From contig NZ_LT796768.1 in the NCBI RefSeq assembly GCF_900167475.1, forward strand, positions 62,001-126,000: a stretch of DNA of 64,000 nt, given 5' to 3'. The notes under the pieces were generated by a model. The model ran no database searches, was not told the origin of the DNA, and worked only from the letters and a program-made list of their open reading frames with translations. This DNA is from Aeromicrobium choanae (GTDB lineage: Bacteria; Actinomycetota; Actinomycetes; Propionibacteriales; Nocardioidaceae). Numbering within the stretch: position 1 is the first letter of the stretch; each line of letters opens with the position of its first letter. Positions 20,973 to 29,811 of this stretch are shown here, in pieces. Made by a program: the position numbers and the translations under genes.

Positions 20973-20992
20973 TTATCTTGATGTCAAGATAA
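20973..20992. promoter_or_regulatory. Operator-like palindrome upstream of acnA
   Basis: TTATCTTGA-TG-TCAAGATAA is a perfect 9+2+9 inverted repeat. On the minus strand it contains TTGACA, which could be the acnA -35, so a bound dimer would block RNA polymerase. It is strikingly AT-rich for this DNA. The regulator is not identified. Confidence 0.6.
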
Positions 20993-21035
20993 ACGATATC
21001 AAACGATGTGCGAGGGCGCGCCGCTCAGGTGACCC

Positions 21036-23537
21036 TCACCTCAGCGCCGCGATGCGCACCAGCAGGGCGCGTCCCTCGGCGACTCGCTTCTCCCACGTGG
21101 TACCCACCACGAGCAGAATCAGCCCGGCGATCGCGATGAGGATCCAGCGCTGGAGCCCGAGGGCCGTCGGGCCGACGTTCGCCAGGACCAGCACCAGCAG
21201 GACCGCCGCTCCGGCGATGACCGGTGCTCCCCACCGCAGGACGAGTCCGGTGGCGAGGGAGGCGGCGGCGACCAGGCCGAGCAGCAGCGCGCGCAGGCTC
21301 GTCGGGTCCTCCAGGGCCTGGGGCAGCGACGGCAGGAAGGTCAGCAGGAGCCCGGGCGCGAGGGCGCTCCACGTGCGACTCGTCGGGTCGGAGCGCAGGT
21401 GCCACCAGCCGGCTGCGAGGACGGCGACGGCGAACGGCGCCGTGTACGCCTCGACGGTCTCCACGTCGCTGGCGGCCAGTCGCGCCACCCAGGCGGCGCC
21501 GGTGAGTCCGGCGGCGACCCAGCGCAGGTGGATCCGGTCGTCGTCGAGCAGGCCCACCACGGCCGAGGCGACCGCACCGATCGTGAGCAGCAGGGAGACC
21601 AGGGCCAGGTCGTCGCCCTCGCGCACCACCGTGACGAGCAGCGTCGCGGCGACCACGACCTCCACGGCCGTACGGTGCCAAGGCAGCTCGTCGAGCGCGA
21701 GCGTCAACAGCAGCAGTCCCGCCGCGACCCCCACGACGATCAGCCCCCACGCGCCGGGGGCGACGTCGGCGAGGTCGGCGACCTGAGCGACCGTGGCCAC
21801 GATCGCGAACGCGGTGAGCCCGGCGGCGGCGGCCGAGATCGCCCGGCGGGGACCCGGAGGCTCCTCGAGACCCACGACGGCACACACGAGAGCACCGGCA
21901 GCGGCGATGCCCCACGCCCAGGCGGTGACCGGGCCGCCCAGCGGCACGACGACCATCGCGAGCGCGACGACGGCGACGGGCACGATCGAGAACTCCCAGC
22001 GAGCGCTGCGCAGGGCCACCGCCAGCGCGGCGCCGACCGCGACCAGCGCGACGGCGTGCACGAGGAACGGCAGGGTCGACGCGCTGACCGCCGTGACCAC
22101 GGCGGCGCCGGCCGCGACGAGGGCGACCGGGACCCGCCACTCCGGCGGAGCGAGCGTCGGGGACGGCCAGCGTGCCGTGGCGAGCCATGCGGCGATCAGG
22201 GGCACGGCGACCGCCAGCACCCACCACCCCTCGGTGATGTCGAGCTGGTCGGGGCGCACCCACACGTCGGAGGGCGAGGAGAACCAGCCGGCCTGCTCGG
22301 CGCGCTCGACGTTGGAGAACGCCACCGCACCGCACCAGAGCAGCGCGGCGGTGCCACCGGCGACCGCGGCCCACCGGGCGCCCAGGGACCAGGCGTCCTC
22401 ACGGACGACGAGCCACGCGAGCAGGGCCACGACCACCGCGACGGCGGCCAGGCCCGCAGCCGACGTGGCGACGTCGGCGCTCCACGCCCCGCCCTGGACC
22501 GCGACGCCCACGAGGTAGAGCACGGCGGACACCGCGAACGCGGTGAGCCAGACGCGAAGACGGGGCAGCACGACGGCCCCGGCTGCGGCGAGGGCGGCCA
22601 GCGCGACGGTCGGCAGCGCCTCGGACGGCCGCAGGACCGGGGACCCGGCCTGCGACGCGTCGATCGCGAGGGCCACGAGCGCGACCGCGAAGAGCAGTAC
22701 GAGCACCGCGCTGGGCCACAGCATCCACTGCAGGCGCGTGCGATGGGCGACGGCGGCCACGGCGAGGGGCAGCACGAGGGCCACGGCGGCGGCCCAGAAC
22801 CAGTGGTCGTCGCCCTCCCCCAGCTCCCCCAGCCTCACCATCACGGCCGGGGCGCTGACGAACGGCGCGAAGCCCGCCGCCAGCTGCGGGGTGACGAGGC
22901 GACGACCCAGCGGCGCCTCGCCCCAGCGGACGATCGCCACTCCCGCGGCGGCGAGCACCGCGGTCCACACCACCGAGACGAGGGCGAAGTCGGACCAGCC
23001 GAGCCCGAAGAGTCCCTCGGCGACGGCGGCCAGGAGGTCGACCGTGACGAAGCCGAGGAAGACGGCCCAGAGGGCCTCGGCGGTGTTGTCGAGCCCGCGG
23101 CGGGTGGCCCAGCGGGCGGCGACGGCGACGAGCGCGGTGACCGCCAGCAGGATGGCGGCTCTTCCGAGGACACCGAGGGAGCCCCAGGCCACGGTCGCGA
23201 AGATGATGCCCGCGACGACCAGGCACACGGCGCCGAGGCCGAGCAGGATCGAGCCCGTCGACCACGTGCGAGCCGGCGTCGGCGTCGGCGTCGCCATCGG
23301 GGCGGTCGGGAGCGGCGCCGCACCTGCCGTGGAGCCCGCCGGAGCGGCAGCGGGCGTCGTCGCGGCGACCTGCTGGCGCGCGCGTCCCTGCGCCACGAGC
23401 CGGTCAGCCTCGACGAACAGCCCCCACAGCCGCTGCGCCTCGACAGAGCGGAGGTCGAACCCGCAGCGGGGACAGGTCATCGCGTCGCTGATCATCCCCC
23501 GGCAGGCGGGACAGGCGTGGGGGTCGGCGTACGTCAC
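21036..23537 (-). CDS. Large zinc-ribbon polytopic membrane protein (SCO7613 C-terminal domain-like)
   Basis: This 833-residue protein starts with a zinc ribbon (CPAC about 13 residues before CPRC), an amphipathic stretch with ERRQRLW-like character, and a Pro/Ala/Thr-rich linker (residues about 60-90). From about residue 95 to the end it is almost wholly hydrophobic, with more than twenty predicted membrane helices. It resembles the uncharacterised actinobacterial SCO7613-type membrane proteins; no transport motif was recognised. The GTG start has no clear ribosome binding site. It stands alone, between aconitase and an RNA methyltransferase on the same strand. Confidence 0.8.
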   Translation of the reverse strand: MTYADPHACPACRGMISDAMTCPRCGFDLRSVEAQRLWGLFVEADRLVAQGRARQQVAATTPAAAPAGSTAGAAPLPTAPMATPTPTPARTWSTGSILLGLGAVCLVVAGIIFATVAWGSLGVLGRAAILLAVTALVAVAARWATRRGLDNTAEALWAVFLGFVTVDLLAAVAEGLFGLGWSDFALVSVVWTAVLAAAGVAIVRWGEAPLGRRLVTPQLAAGFAPFVSAPAVMVRLGELGEGDDHWFWAAAVALVLPLAVAAVAHRTRLQWMLWPSAVLVLLFAVALVALAIDASQAGSPVLRPSEALPTVALAALAAAGAVVLPRLRVWLTAFAVSAVLYLVGVAVQGGAWSADVATSAAGLAAVAVVVALLAWLVVREDAWSLGARWAAVAGGTAALLWCGAVAFSNVERAEQAGWFSSPSDVWVRPDQLDITEGWWVLAVAVPLIAAWLATARWPSPTLAPPEWRVPVALVAAGAAVVTAVSASTLPFLVHAVALVAVGAALAVALRSARWEFSIVPVAVVALAMVVVPLGGPVTAWAWGIAAAGALVCAVVGLEEPPGPRRAISAAAAGLTAFAIVATVAQVADLADVAPGAWGLIVVGVAAGLLLLTLALDELPWHRTAVEVVVAATLLVTVVREGDDLALVSLLLTIGAVASAVVGLLDDDRIHLRWVAAGLTGAAWVARLAASDVETVEAYTAPFAVAVLAAGWWHLRSDPTSRTWSALAPGLLLTFLPSLPQALEDPTSLRALLLGLVAAASLATGLVLRWGAPVIAGAAVLLVLVLANVGPTALGLQRWILIAIAGLILLVVGTTWEKRVAEGRALLVRIAALR

Positions 23538-23559
23538 GGTGGTGACTCAACCGGACGGG

Positions 23560-24762
23560 TCACGCCCGCGCAAGCACCGCCACGCACTCGACGTGGTGCG
23601 TCATGGGGAACAGCGCGAAGCCGCGCAGCGACTCCAGGCCGTAGCCCAGGGAGCCGAAGGTGGCCAGGTCGCGGGCGAGCGCGGCCGGGTCGCACGCGAC
23701 GTAGACGATCCGTCGCGGCTCCAGCGCGGCGATGGCCGCGACCGCCTCCTTCGCGCCGGTGCGCGGCGGGTCGAGGACGACGACGTCGGCCTTGGCCCCC
23801 AGGGTGCCGCGCCGCAGCGCCCGCTCCACCGGGGCGTGGACGACGGCCGCGTTCGGCAGGTCGCGGAGGTTCTCCCCCGCGTCGGCCGAGGCGCGGCGGT
23901 TGCCCTCGACGCTCACCAGCTCGCCCGGGGCGCAGGCCTCGCCGAGGAACGCCGAGAACAGGCCCGCCCCCGCGTAGAGGTCGAGGACCCGGTCGCCCGG
24001 CCGGACGTCGGCGCCGGCGAGGACCGCGTCGACCAGGGTGGTGGCGGACGCGGGGTGCACCTGCCAGAAGCCCGACCCGCTGACGGCGAAACGCCGGCCC
24101 GCGACCTCCTCGACGAGGGTCCCCGTGCCGGCGCGGACCGTGCCGTCGGAGGCCACGACGCCGTCCACCTGCCCCTCGAGCTCGTCGCCGATGCTCGCGT
24201 CCGTCACGAGCAGCCGCTGGCCCGTGGAGGAGACGATCGTCTCCACGCGGGGCTCGTCCCACAGCTGACGGCTGACGTCGGGCAGCTCGGGATGCGCGAT
24301 CGGGCAGTCCTCCACGGGGATGACGTCGTGGCTGCGGTGCCTCCGCAGGCCGGCCATCCCGTTCTCGGCGACGGACCAGATCACGCGGGTGCGCCAGTCG
24401 AGCAGGGGGCCGACCGACTCGACGCGACCGTCCCAGTCGATTCCGGCGAGCCGCTGGAGCTGCTCGCGGACCACGTCGGTCAGGAGAGTCAGCTGACCCT
24501 CCTGGGAGACGTGCTGGAAGTCGCAGCCGCCGCACAGGCCGGGGCGCGCCAGGGGGCACGGCGGCGTGACCCGGTCGGGCGACGCCTCCAGGATCTCGAT
24601 CGCGTCGGCGCGAAGGAAGCGCTTCGTCCGGTCGGTGACGCGGATCCGCACGACCTCGCCGGGCAGGGCGTGCCGCACGAACACCACCTGGCCGTCCAGC
24701 CGGGCCACGCAGTGACCACCGTGGGCGACGGGCCCCACCGTGACGACGGGATCGCCGGTCAC
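23560..24762 (-). CDS. TrmA/RumA-family class I SAM-dependent RNA (uracil-5) methyltransferase
   Basis: This 400-residue enzyme should methylate C5 of uridine in RNA. It has an N-terminal TRAM-like domain (residues about 1-60), cysteines for a 4Fe-4S cluster (CPLARPGLCGGC plus CPIAH), a SAM loop VLDLYAGAGLFS, DPPRTG, and the catalytic nucleophile in VYVACDPAALARDL. Whether the target is tRNA or 23S rRNA cannot be decided here. The GTG overlaps the stop of the KimA-like gene by 4 nt and has GGGAGGA just upstream. The order matches Rv2689c-Rv2690c in M. tuberculosis. Confidence 0.9.
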   Translation of the reverse strand: MTGDPVVTVGPVAHGGHCVARLDGQVVFVRHALPGEVVRIRVTDRTKRFLRADAIEILEASPDRVTPPCPLARPGLCGGCDFQHVSQEGQLTLLTDVVREQLQRLAGIDWDGRVESVGPLLDWRTRVIWSVAENGMAGLRRHRSHDVIPVEDCPIAHPELPDVSRQLWDEPRVETIVSSTGQRLLVTDASIGDELEGQVDGVVASDGTVRAGTGTLVEEVAGRRFAVSGSGFWQVHPASATTLVDAVLAGADVRPGDRVLDLYAGAGLFSAFLGEACAPGELVSVEGNRRASADAGENLRDLPNAAVVHAPVERALRRGTLGAKADVVVLDPPRTGAKEAVAAIAALEPRRIVYVACDPAALARDLATFGSLGYGLESLRGFALFPMTHHVECVAVLARA

Positions 24763-26768
24763 CGTTCCTCCCTGCCGATGCCGCGCCGGACGTCGCCGGC
24801 GGTGGGCCGCGAGTCGGTCGCGGCCATCCGCTTCGCCGAAGCCAGCTGGAACGGCACGCTGACGACGAGCACCCCCGGCACGAACAGGAGGCGGGCCTTG
24901 AGGCGCAGGGCGGTCTGGTTGTGCAGCAGCTGCTCCCACCAGCGGCCGACGACGTACTCGGGGACGTAGACCGTGACGAGGTCGCGCGGGTTCTGCGAGC
25001 GCCGGGCCTTCACGTACCGCATCACCGGGCGCACCACCTCGCGGTAGGGCGAGTCGAGCACGCGCAGCGGGATCGGCACCCTCAGCTCGTCCCACCGACG
25101 CGTGAGCTCGGCGGTCTCGTCCGGGTCGAGGTCGACCGTGACCGCCTCGAGCGTCCCGGAGCCGGCCAGCCGGGCGTAGGCGATCGCGCGCATCGCGGGC
25201 TTGTGCAGCTTGCTGACGAGGACGACGCCGTGGACGCGCGCCGGCAGGGCGACGTCGGCGTCCTCCACGGCGAGCTCGACCGCCACGCGGTCGTAGTGGC
25301 GGGCGATGGCGCGCATGATCACGAACACGACCACCATCGCCAGGATCGCGATCCACGCCCCGGCCAGGAACTTGGTGATCAGCACGATCACGAGCACCGT
25401 GGCCGTCATCGCCAGGCCGAAGGCGTTGACGACGCGCGAGCGCCGCATCCGGCCCCGCTCCCCCGGGTCGGACTCGGTCCGCAGGTGGCGCGTCCAGTGC
25501 CGGATCATCCCGAGCTGGCTCAGCGTGAACGAGACGAAGACACCCACGATGTAGAGCTGGATCAGCTTGGTGACCTCGGCGTCGAAGGCCACGATGAGCA
25601 CCGAGGCGGCCGCCGCGAGGGCCAGGATGCCGTTGCTGAACGCGAGCCGGTCGCCGCGCGTGTGGAGCTGGCGCGGGAGGAAGCCATCGCGCGCGAGGAT
25701 CGAGCCGAGCACCGGGAAGCCGTTGAACGCCGTGTTGGCCGCGAGGACGAGGATGACGCCCGTGCACGCGATGACGAAGTAGAACAGCGGCGGCACGTCG
25801 TGGAAGAGCGCGCCGGCGAGCTGGCCGATCACGGTCTCCTGGACATACCCCTCGCCGACCGGCTGTCCGTCGAGGAGCAGCTGGTGGGCCGGGTCCTCGA
25901 CGTAGCGCAGGTTCATCAGGTCGGCCAGCACGATGATGCTCATCAGCATCGCGATCGAGATGGTCCCGAGCAGCAGCAGGGTCGTGGCGGCGTTGCGACT
26001 CTTGGGCTTGCGGAAGGCCGGCACGCCGTTGCTGATCGCCTCGACGCCCGTGAGCGCCGCGCAGCCGGACGAGAAGGCGCGCGCGAGCAGGTAGGCCATC
26101 GCGATCCCGGAGATCGCGCCGGTGAACGGATCCTCGGCCGCGATGTCGTACTTCGCGCTCTCGACGTCGGGCAGGGTGCCCATGGCGTACTCGATGTAGC
26201 CCCAGCCCGCCATCAGGGCGATCGCGATCATGAAGAGGTAGGTGGGGATCGCGAACGCGCGCCCCGACTCCTTCGTGCCGCGCAGGTTCATGGCGGTCAG
26301 CAGCGCCACGAGGCCCACCGCGGTCGTGGCCTCGTGCCCCTTGAGGAACGGCAGCGCCGCGGCGGCGTTCTGGACGCCCGAGGAGATCGAGACCGCCACC
26401 GTGAGCACGTAGTCGACCATGAGGGCACTGGCCACGGTGAGCCCGGCGTTGCGCCCGAGGTTGACGGTCGCGACCTCGTAGTCGCCGCCGCCGCTGGGGT
26501 AGGCGCGCACGTTCTGGCGGTAGGAGGCGACCACCGTGAGCATGACCACGACGACCGCGAGTCCGATCTGCCAGTTGAACGCGTACGCCGTCAGCCCGCC
26601 CATCGACAGGGTCAGGAAGATCTCGTCCGGCGCATAGGCCACGGACGACAGTGCGTCGCTGGCGAACACCGGCAGCGCGACTCGCTTGGGGAGCAGGGTC
26701 TCGCCCATCTGGGAGGTGCGCAGCTTCTGTCCGATGAGAGCGCGCTTGAGCGCCCCGGTCAATCCCAC
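24759..26768 (-). CDS. APC-family permease, KimA-like (probable potassium uptake)
   Basis: This 669-residue protein has about 12 membrane helices (residues about 30-480) and a soluble C-terminal domain of about 180 residues. The first helix segment LPVFASDALSSVAYAPDEI closely resembles KimA proton-potassium symporters, whose aspartate and tyrosine there bind K+. Its neighbours are two TrkA/RCK regulators transcribed divergently, which fits potassium traffic; an amino acid role cannot be excluded. The GTG start has TAGCAT 7 nt upstream and no Shine-Dalgarno, so it is probably leaderless. It is translationally coupled to the methyltransferase gene downstream. Confidence 0.85.
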   Translation of the reverse strand: MGLTGALKRALIGQKLRTSQMGETLLPKRVALPVFASDALSSVAYAPDEIFLTLSMGGLTAYAFNWQIGLAVVVVMLTVVASYRQNVRAYPSGGGDYEVATVNLGRNAGLTVASALMVDYVLTVAVSISSGVQNAAAALPFLKGHEATTAVGLVALLTAMNLRGTKESGRAFAIPTYLFMIAIALMAGWGYIEYAMGTLPDVESAKYDIAAEDPFTGAISGIAMAYLLARAFSSGCAALTGVEAISNGVPAFRKPKSRNAATTLLLLGTISIAMLMSIIVLADLMNLRYVEDPAHQLLLDGQPVGEGYVQETVIGQLAGALFHDVPPLFYFVIACTGVILVLAANTAFNGFPVLGSILARDGFLPRQLHTRGDRLAFSNGILALAAAASVLIVAFDAEVTKLIQLYIVGVFVSFTLSQLGMIRHWTRHLRTESDPGERGRMRRSRVVNAFGLAMTATVLVIVLITKFLAGAWIAILAMVVVFVIMRAIARHYDRVAVELAVEDADVALPARVHGVVLVSKLHKPAMRAIAYARLAGSGTLEAVTVDLDPDETAELTRRWDELRVPIPLRVLDSPYREVVRPVMRYVKARRSQNPRDLVTVYVPEYVVGRWWEQLLHNQTALRLKARLLFVPGVLVVSVPFQLASAKRMAATDSRPTAGDVRRGIGREER

Positions 26769-26775
26769 CCGACCG

Positions 26776-26781
26776 ATGCTA
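26776..26781 (-). promoter_or_regulatory. Putative -10 element of the KimA-like gene
   Basis: TAGCAT on the minus strand is 7 nt before the GTG at 26768. The opposing -10 of ceoB begins only 19 bp to the right. Confidence 0.45.
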
Positions 26782-26799
26782 GACCCGATCCGCCCGGTG

Positions 26800-26805
26800 T
26801 ACCGT
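26800..26805 (+). promoter_or_regulatory. Putative -10 element of ceoB
   Basis: TACCGT is 7 nt before the GTG at 26813 and is preceded by TG (TGTACCGT), giving an extended -10 appearance. Confidence 0.45.
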
Positions 26806-26812
26806 CGCCGGT

Positions 26813-27478
26813 GTGCACATCGTGATCATGGGGTGCGGGCGCGTCGGCGCGTCCCTGGCCCGCAGCTTGGAGTCACGCGGCCACTCGACCTCCGTCATCG
26901 ACTCGAACCCCGACGCCTTCCGGCGCCTGGGTCCCTCGTTCGCCGGGTCCACCGTCACCGGCATGGGGTTCGACCGGGGCGTGCTCCTCTCGGCCGGGAT
27001 CGAGCAGGCCGACGCCTTCGCCGCGGTGTCCAGCGGCGACAACTCGAACATCATCGCCGCGCGGGTCGCCCGCGAGGTCTTCCGCGTGCCCAACGTGGTC
27101 GCGCGCATCTACGACCCCCGGCGCGCCGAGGTCTACGAGCGCCTCGGCATCCCCACCGTCGCCACCGTCCCGTGGGCGGCCGACCAGATGCTGCGCCGCC
27201 TGCTGCCCGCCGGCTCCGAGCCGGCCTGGCGAGATCCTTCCGGTCGGCTCCGGCTCGACAACGCCTACGCCCCGTTCGCGTGGGTGGGGCGCACCGTGGC
27301 GGCGCTCGAGGCGCACACCGGGGCTCGCGTCGCGTTCATCACGCGCCTGGGCACCGGCCAGCAGATCACCGGCGACACGGTGATCCAGGAGGGTGACTAC
27401 CTCAGCATGTTCCTCGTCGCGGAGGAGGCCGAGGGCGTGCTCGAGGCACTGGCCAACGGGCCGAAGGAGGAGGACTGA
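26813..27478 (+). CDS. ceoB: TrkA-family potassium uptake regulator (CeoB type)
   Basis: This 221-residue cytoplasmic protein has an RCK-N Rossmann domain (IMGCGRVGASLA at the start, acidic DS after the second strand for nucleotide binding) and a C-terminal RCK-C domain from about residue 135. It would gate a potassium channel or carrier in response to nucleotide. It begins with GTG, 7 nt after a TACCGT hexamer, and ends one base into the next gene (TGATG). Together with the next gene it corresponds to the ceoB-ceoC pair (Rv2691-Rv2692). Confidence 0.9.
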   Translation: MHIVIMGCGRVGASLARSLESRGHSTSVIDSNPDAFRRLGPSFAGSTVTGMGFDRGVLLSAGIEQADAFAAVSSGDNSNIIAARVAREVFRVPNVVARIYDPRRAEVYERLGIPTVATVPWAADQMLRRLLPAGSEPAWRDPSGRLRLDNAYAPFAWVGRTVAALEAHTGARVAFITRLGTGQQITGDTVIQEGDYLSMFLVAEEAEGVLEALANGPKEED

Positions 27479-28143
27479 TGCGCGTCGCGATCGCCGGAGC
27501 CGGTGCCGTCGGCCGTTCCGTGGCCCAGGAGCTCGTCGACCACGGTCACCGGGTGCTCCTCATCGACAAGGCAGCCACCTCCATCCGCAGCGACCTCGTG
27601 CCCGGAGCCCAGTGGCTGCTGGCCGACGCGTGCGAGATGAGCACGCTGGAAGAGGCCCAGCTGCAGACCTGCGACGTCGTGATCGCCGCGACGGGCGATG
27701 ACAAGGCCAACCTCGTCACGTCGCTGCTGGCCAAGACCGAGTTCGCGGTCCCCCGCACGGTGGCCCGGGTCAACAACCCGAGCAACGAGTGGCTCTACGG
27801 CGAGTCGTGGGGCGTCGACGTGGCCGTGTCCACGCCGCGCATCATGGCCGCGCTCGTGGAGGAGGCCGTGTCCGTCGGCGACCTCGTCCGCCTGTTCACG
27901 TTCCGCCAGAGCAACACGAACCTCGTCGAGCTGACCGTGCCGGAGGACTCGGCCTACGTCGGCCGCCGCCTCGGTGGCATCACGTGGCCCGACGGCGTCG
28001 CGCCCGTGGCGATCCTGCGGCTCCAGCAGTCGCTGCTGCCCGAGCCCGACCGCACGGTCGAGGCCGGTGACGAGCTGCTCTTCGTCACTCCCGCCGAGGC
28101 GGAGGCGCAGCTCGCGGCTCAGCTGTCGTCCCAGGACGACTGA
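27478..28143 (+). CDS. ceoC: TrkA-family potassium uptake regulator (CeoC type)
   Basis: This second 221-residue RCK protein has GAGAVGRSVAQEL and LLIDK for nucleotide binding, then an RCK-C domain (about residues 135-221). It overlaps the previous gene by one base, so the two are made together and probably assemble as a hetero-oligomer. The two are clearly diverged paralogues. It is convergent with the DUF3159 operon, with only 10 bp between stops. Confidence 0.9.
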   Translation: MRVAIAGAGAVGRSVAQELVDHGHRVLLIDKAATSIRSDLVPGAQWLLADACEMSTLEEAQLQTCDVVIAATGDDKANLVTSLLAKTEFAVPRTVARVNNPSNEWLYGESWGVDVAVSTPRIMAALVEEAVSVGDLVRLFTFRQSNTNLVELTVPEDSAYVGRRLGGITWPDGVAPVAILRLQQSLLPEPDRTVEAGDELLFVTPAEAEAQLAAQLSSQDD

Positions 28144-28153
28144 GCCGGGCGGC

Positions 28154-28825
28154 TCAGACCTCGCGCGGCTCGTCCCGCAGGTCGGCCACCGGCGTGCTGT
28201 TCCGGCTGAGCAGCCACACCATCGCGGCGAGTGTGGCGATCTGCAGGGGCCAGCCCATGATGACCTTCGAGGTGCCCAGCCAGCCGATCTGGTCGGCCGC
28301 GTAGAGCGGGTACTGCACGAGCACGCGCAGGACGCAGGGCAGCGCGAACAGCAGGGTGAGCCTGCTGCACAGGCGACGCATGCCCGGATCGCGACGCCAT
28401 CCGCTCGGGTCACCGACCAGGGCGCCGATCATGACCCCGATCGCCGGCCAGCCGATGACCACCGTCGCGACGAGCACCACCGCGTAGCCGGCGTTGTAGA
28501 GGATGCCGGGCAGGAACACGTCGCGCGCCTCGCCCGAGCGCGACGCGAACAGCGCCGCGATGCCGATGCCGACGAGCGCGTTGATGACGAACTGCGGGTT
28601 CGAGCGCTGGACGACCCGCACGATCAGCAGGACGGCCGTGAGCGCCGAGGCGATGATCAGGCTGAGCCTGAGGTCACGCGTCGTCAGGTAGCAGAGCGTG
28701 AAGGTGATCGTCGGGACGGCGGCCTCGACGATCCCGCGGACCCCGCCGAAGGCCTCGGCGAGGCGCTGGCGCACGACCTGCTCGACAGTGGCGGCGTCGG
28801 CCTTCGCCGGCTCTGACATGCTCAC
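28154..28825 (-). CDS. DUF3159-family membrane protein
   Basis: This 223-residue protein has about five or six hydrophobic helices and belongs to the actinobacterial DUF3159 family; no biochemical function is known. After a polar start of about 20 residues, the AFGGVRGIVEAAVPT segment is the recognisable family part. It is the last gene of a leftward run dut - DUF3710 - OB-fold - DUF3159 and overlaps the OB-fold gene by 4 nt (GTGA). The synteny is that of Rv2693c. Confidence 0.85.
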   Translation of the reverse strand: MSMSEPAKADAATVEQVVRQRLAEAFGGVRGIVEAAVPTITFTLCYLTTRDLRLSLIIASALTAVLLIVRVVQRSNPQFVINALVGIGIAALFASRSGEARDVFLPGILYNAGYAVVLVATVVIGWPAIGVMIGALVGDPSGWRRDPGMRRLCSRLTLLFALPCVLRVLVQYPLYAADQIGWLGTSKVIMGWPLQIATLAAMVWLLSRNSTPVADLRDEPREV

Positions 28826-29175
28826 GCGTCCAGCCGGTAGGCCGGGTTGAAGATGACGCGCTCAGCACCGCGGTGGCCGATCCGGCCCGTGGCGGTGAGC
28901 GAGCGTCCGGCCGAGATCCCCTCGATGCGGCGCCGGCCGAGCCAGACGAGCGTGACCGTCCCCGTGCCGTCGTAAAGGGAGGCCTCCAGCGCCGTGACGT
29001 CGCCGACGGGCCGGAGGGTCACGTCCTGCAGCACGCCGTGGACGTCGACGCGCTCACGCTCGGGCACGTCCTTGATCGCGGCACACCCGGCGGCCGTGGC
29101 GCGGCCGCGCAGCTCGGTGTCCTCCTGGCTCTCGACCGAGAAGCGATCGAGCCAGCGCGAGACCACACCTGCCAT
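28822..29175 (-). CDS. OB-fold nucleic-acid-binding protein
   Basis: This small protein of 117 residues has an OB-fold of the type seen in actinobacterial Rv2694c homologues. The barrel is suggested by VDVHGVLQDVTLRP, a YDGTGTVTLVWLGRRRI strand pair (a tRNA-anticodon-like OB core) and TATGRIGHRG. It may bind single-stranded nucleic acid. It sits 6 bp after the DUF3710 gene and overlaps the DUF3159 gene, so it is inside the operon. Confidence 0.85.
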   Translation of the reverse strand: MAGVVSRWLDRFSVESQEDTELRGRATAAGCAAIKDVPERERVDVHGVLQDVTLRPVGDVTALEASLYDGTGTVTLVWLGRRRIEGISAGRSLTATGRIGHRGAERVIFNPAYRLDA

Positions 29176-29181
29176 CTCGGC

Positions 29182-29811
29182 CTACTCCTCGGGGATGCGC
29201 TGCGCGTCGGGCGGCAGGACGATCGGCAGCGACTCGCGCAGCATGCGGGGCTCGTCGCCGCGACGCACGCGCAGCTCGCGCAGGATCTCCATGAAGACGC
29301 CGGAGTCGATGGACTCGAGGCCGGCCGCACCGAGGATCGTGGCGCGCACGACCCAGCGGGGCCCCTCGATGCCGATGAACCGGGCGGGCTGGACGCCCGC
29401 GCTGCCGTCGGGCGCGGTGGCGGGGAACTGGGCCAGCACCTCGGTGCCGAACGGGCCGTCCACCTCGGTGTACGTGCCGCCGCGCTTGTCGACCTCGTCG
29501 CGCAGCTCGGCGCGCACGCCGTCCCAGGTTCCGCCGCTGCGGGCTCCGGCGAAGGGGCGCAGCTCGACGGCGGAGCCGCCGGAGGTCACGAGGACCGCGG
29601 TGACCACGTCGTCCTCGGTGGGCAGCTGCACCTCGATGTCGCCGCGCATCTTGATCAGCAGGGTGCCCAGATCGACGTACTCGTCGTGGGACTCGTTCGG
29701 GCGCTCCGTGACGTCGAAGGGGCCGTCGGCCCTCGGGCCGGTGACCTCGACGTTCTCAGGAGCAGCGGGGGCGGTCGCCGCGTCGGCTCCCGCGTTCTTG
29801 CGACCCCACAT
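29182..29811 (-). CDS. DUF3710 domain-containing protein
   Basis: This soluble protein of 209 residues has an acidic, disordered-looking N-terminus of about 45 residues, then the DUF3710 domain (YVDLGTLLIKMRGDIEVQL, RFIGIEGPRWVVRATILG, near-C-terminal LPIVLPP). Its function is unknown. The ATG at 29811 shares one base with the dut TGA (TGATG); a GTG directly before it is also possible. Genes of this family follow dut in many actinobacteria, including Rv2696c. Confidence 0.87.
   Translation of the reverse strand: MWGRKNAGADAATAPAAPENVEVTGPRADGPFDVTERPNESHDEYVDLGTLLIKMRGDIEVQLPTEDDVVTAVLVTSGGSAVELRPFAGARSGGTWDGVRAELRDEVDKRGGTYTEVDGPFGTEVLAQFPATAPDGSAGVQPARFIGIEGPRWVVRATILGAAGLESIDSGVFMEILRELRVRRGDEPRMLRESLPIVLPPDAQRIPEE

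Noticed and set aside
26769-26812. A c-di-AMP riboswitch, as found before kimA in Bacillus
   Set aside because: The intergenic gap is only 44 bp and both transcripts appear leaderless, leaving no room for such an RNA.
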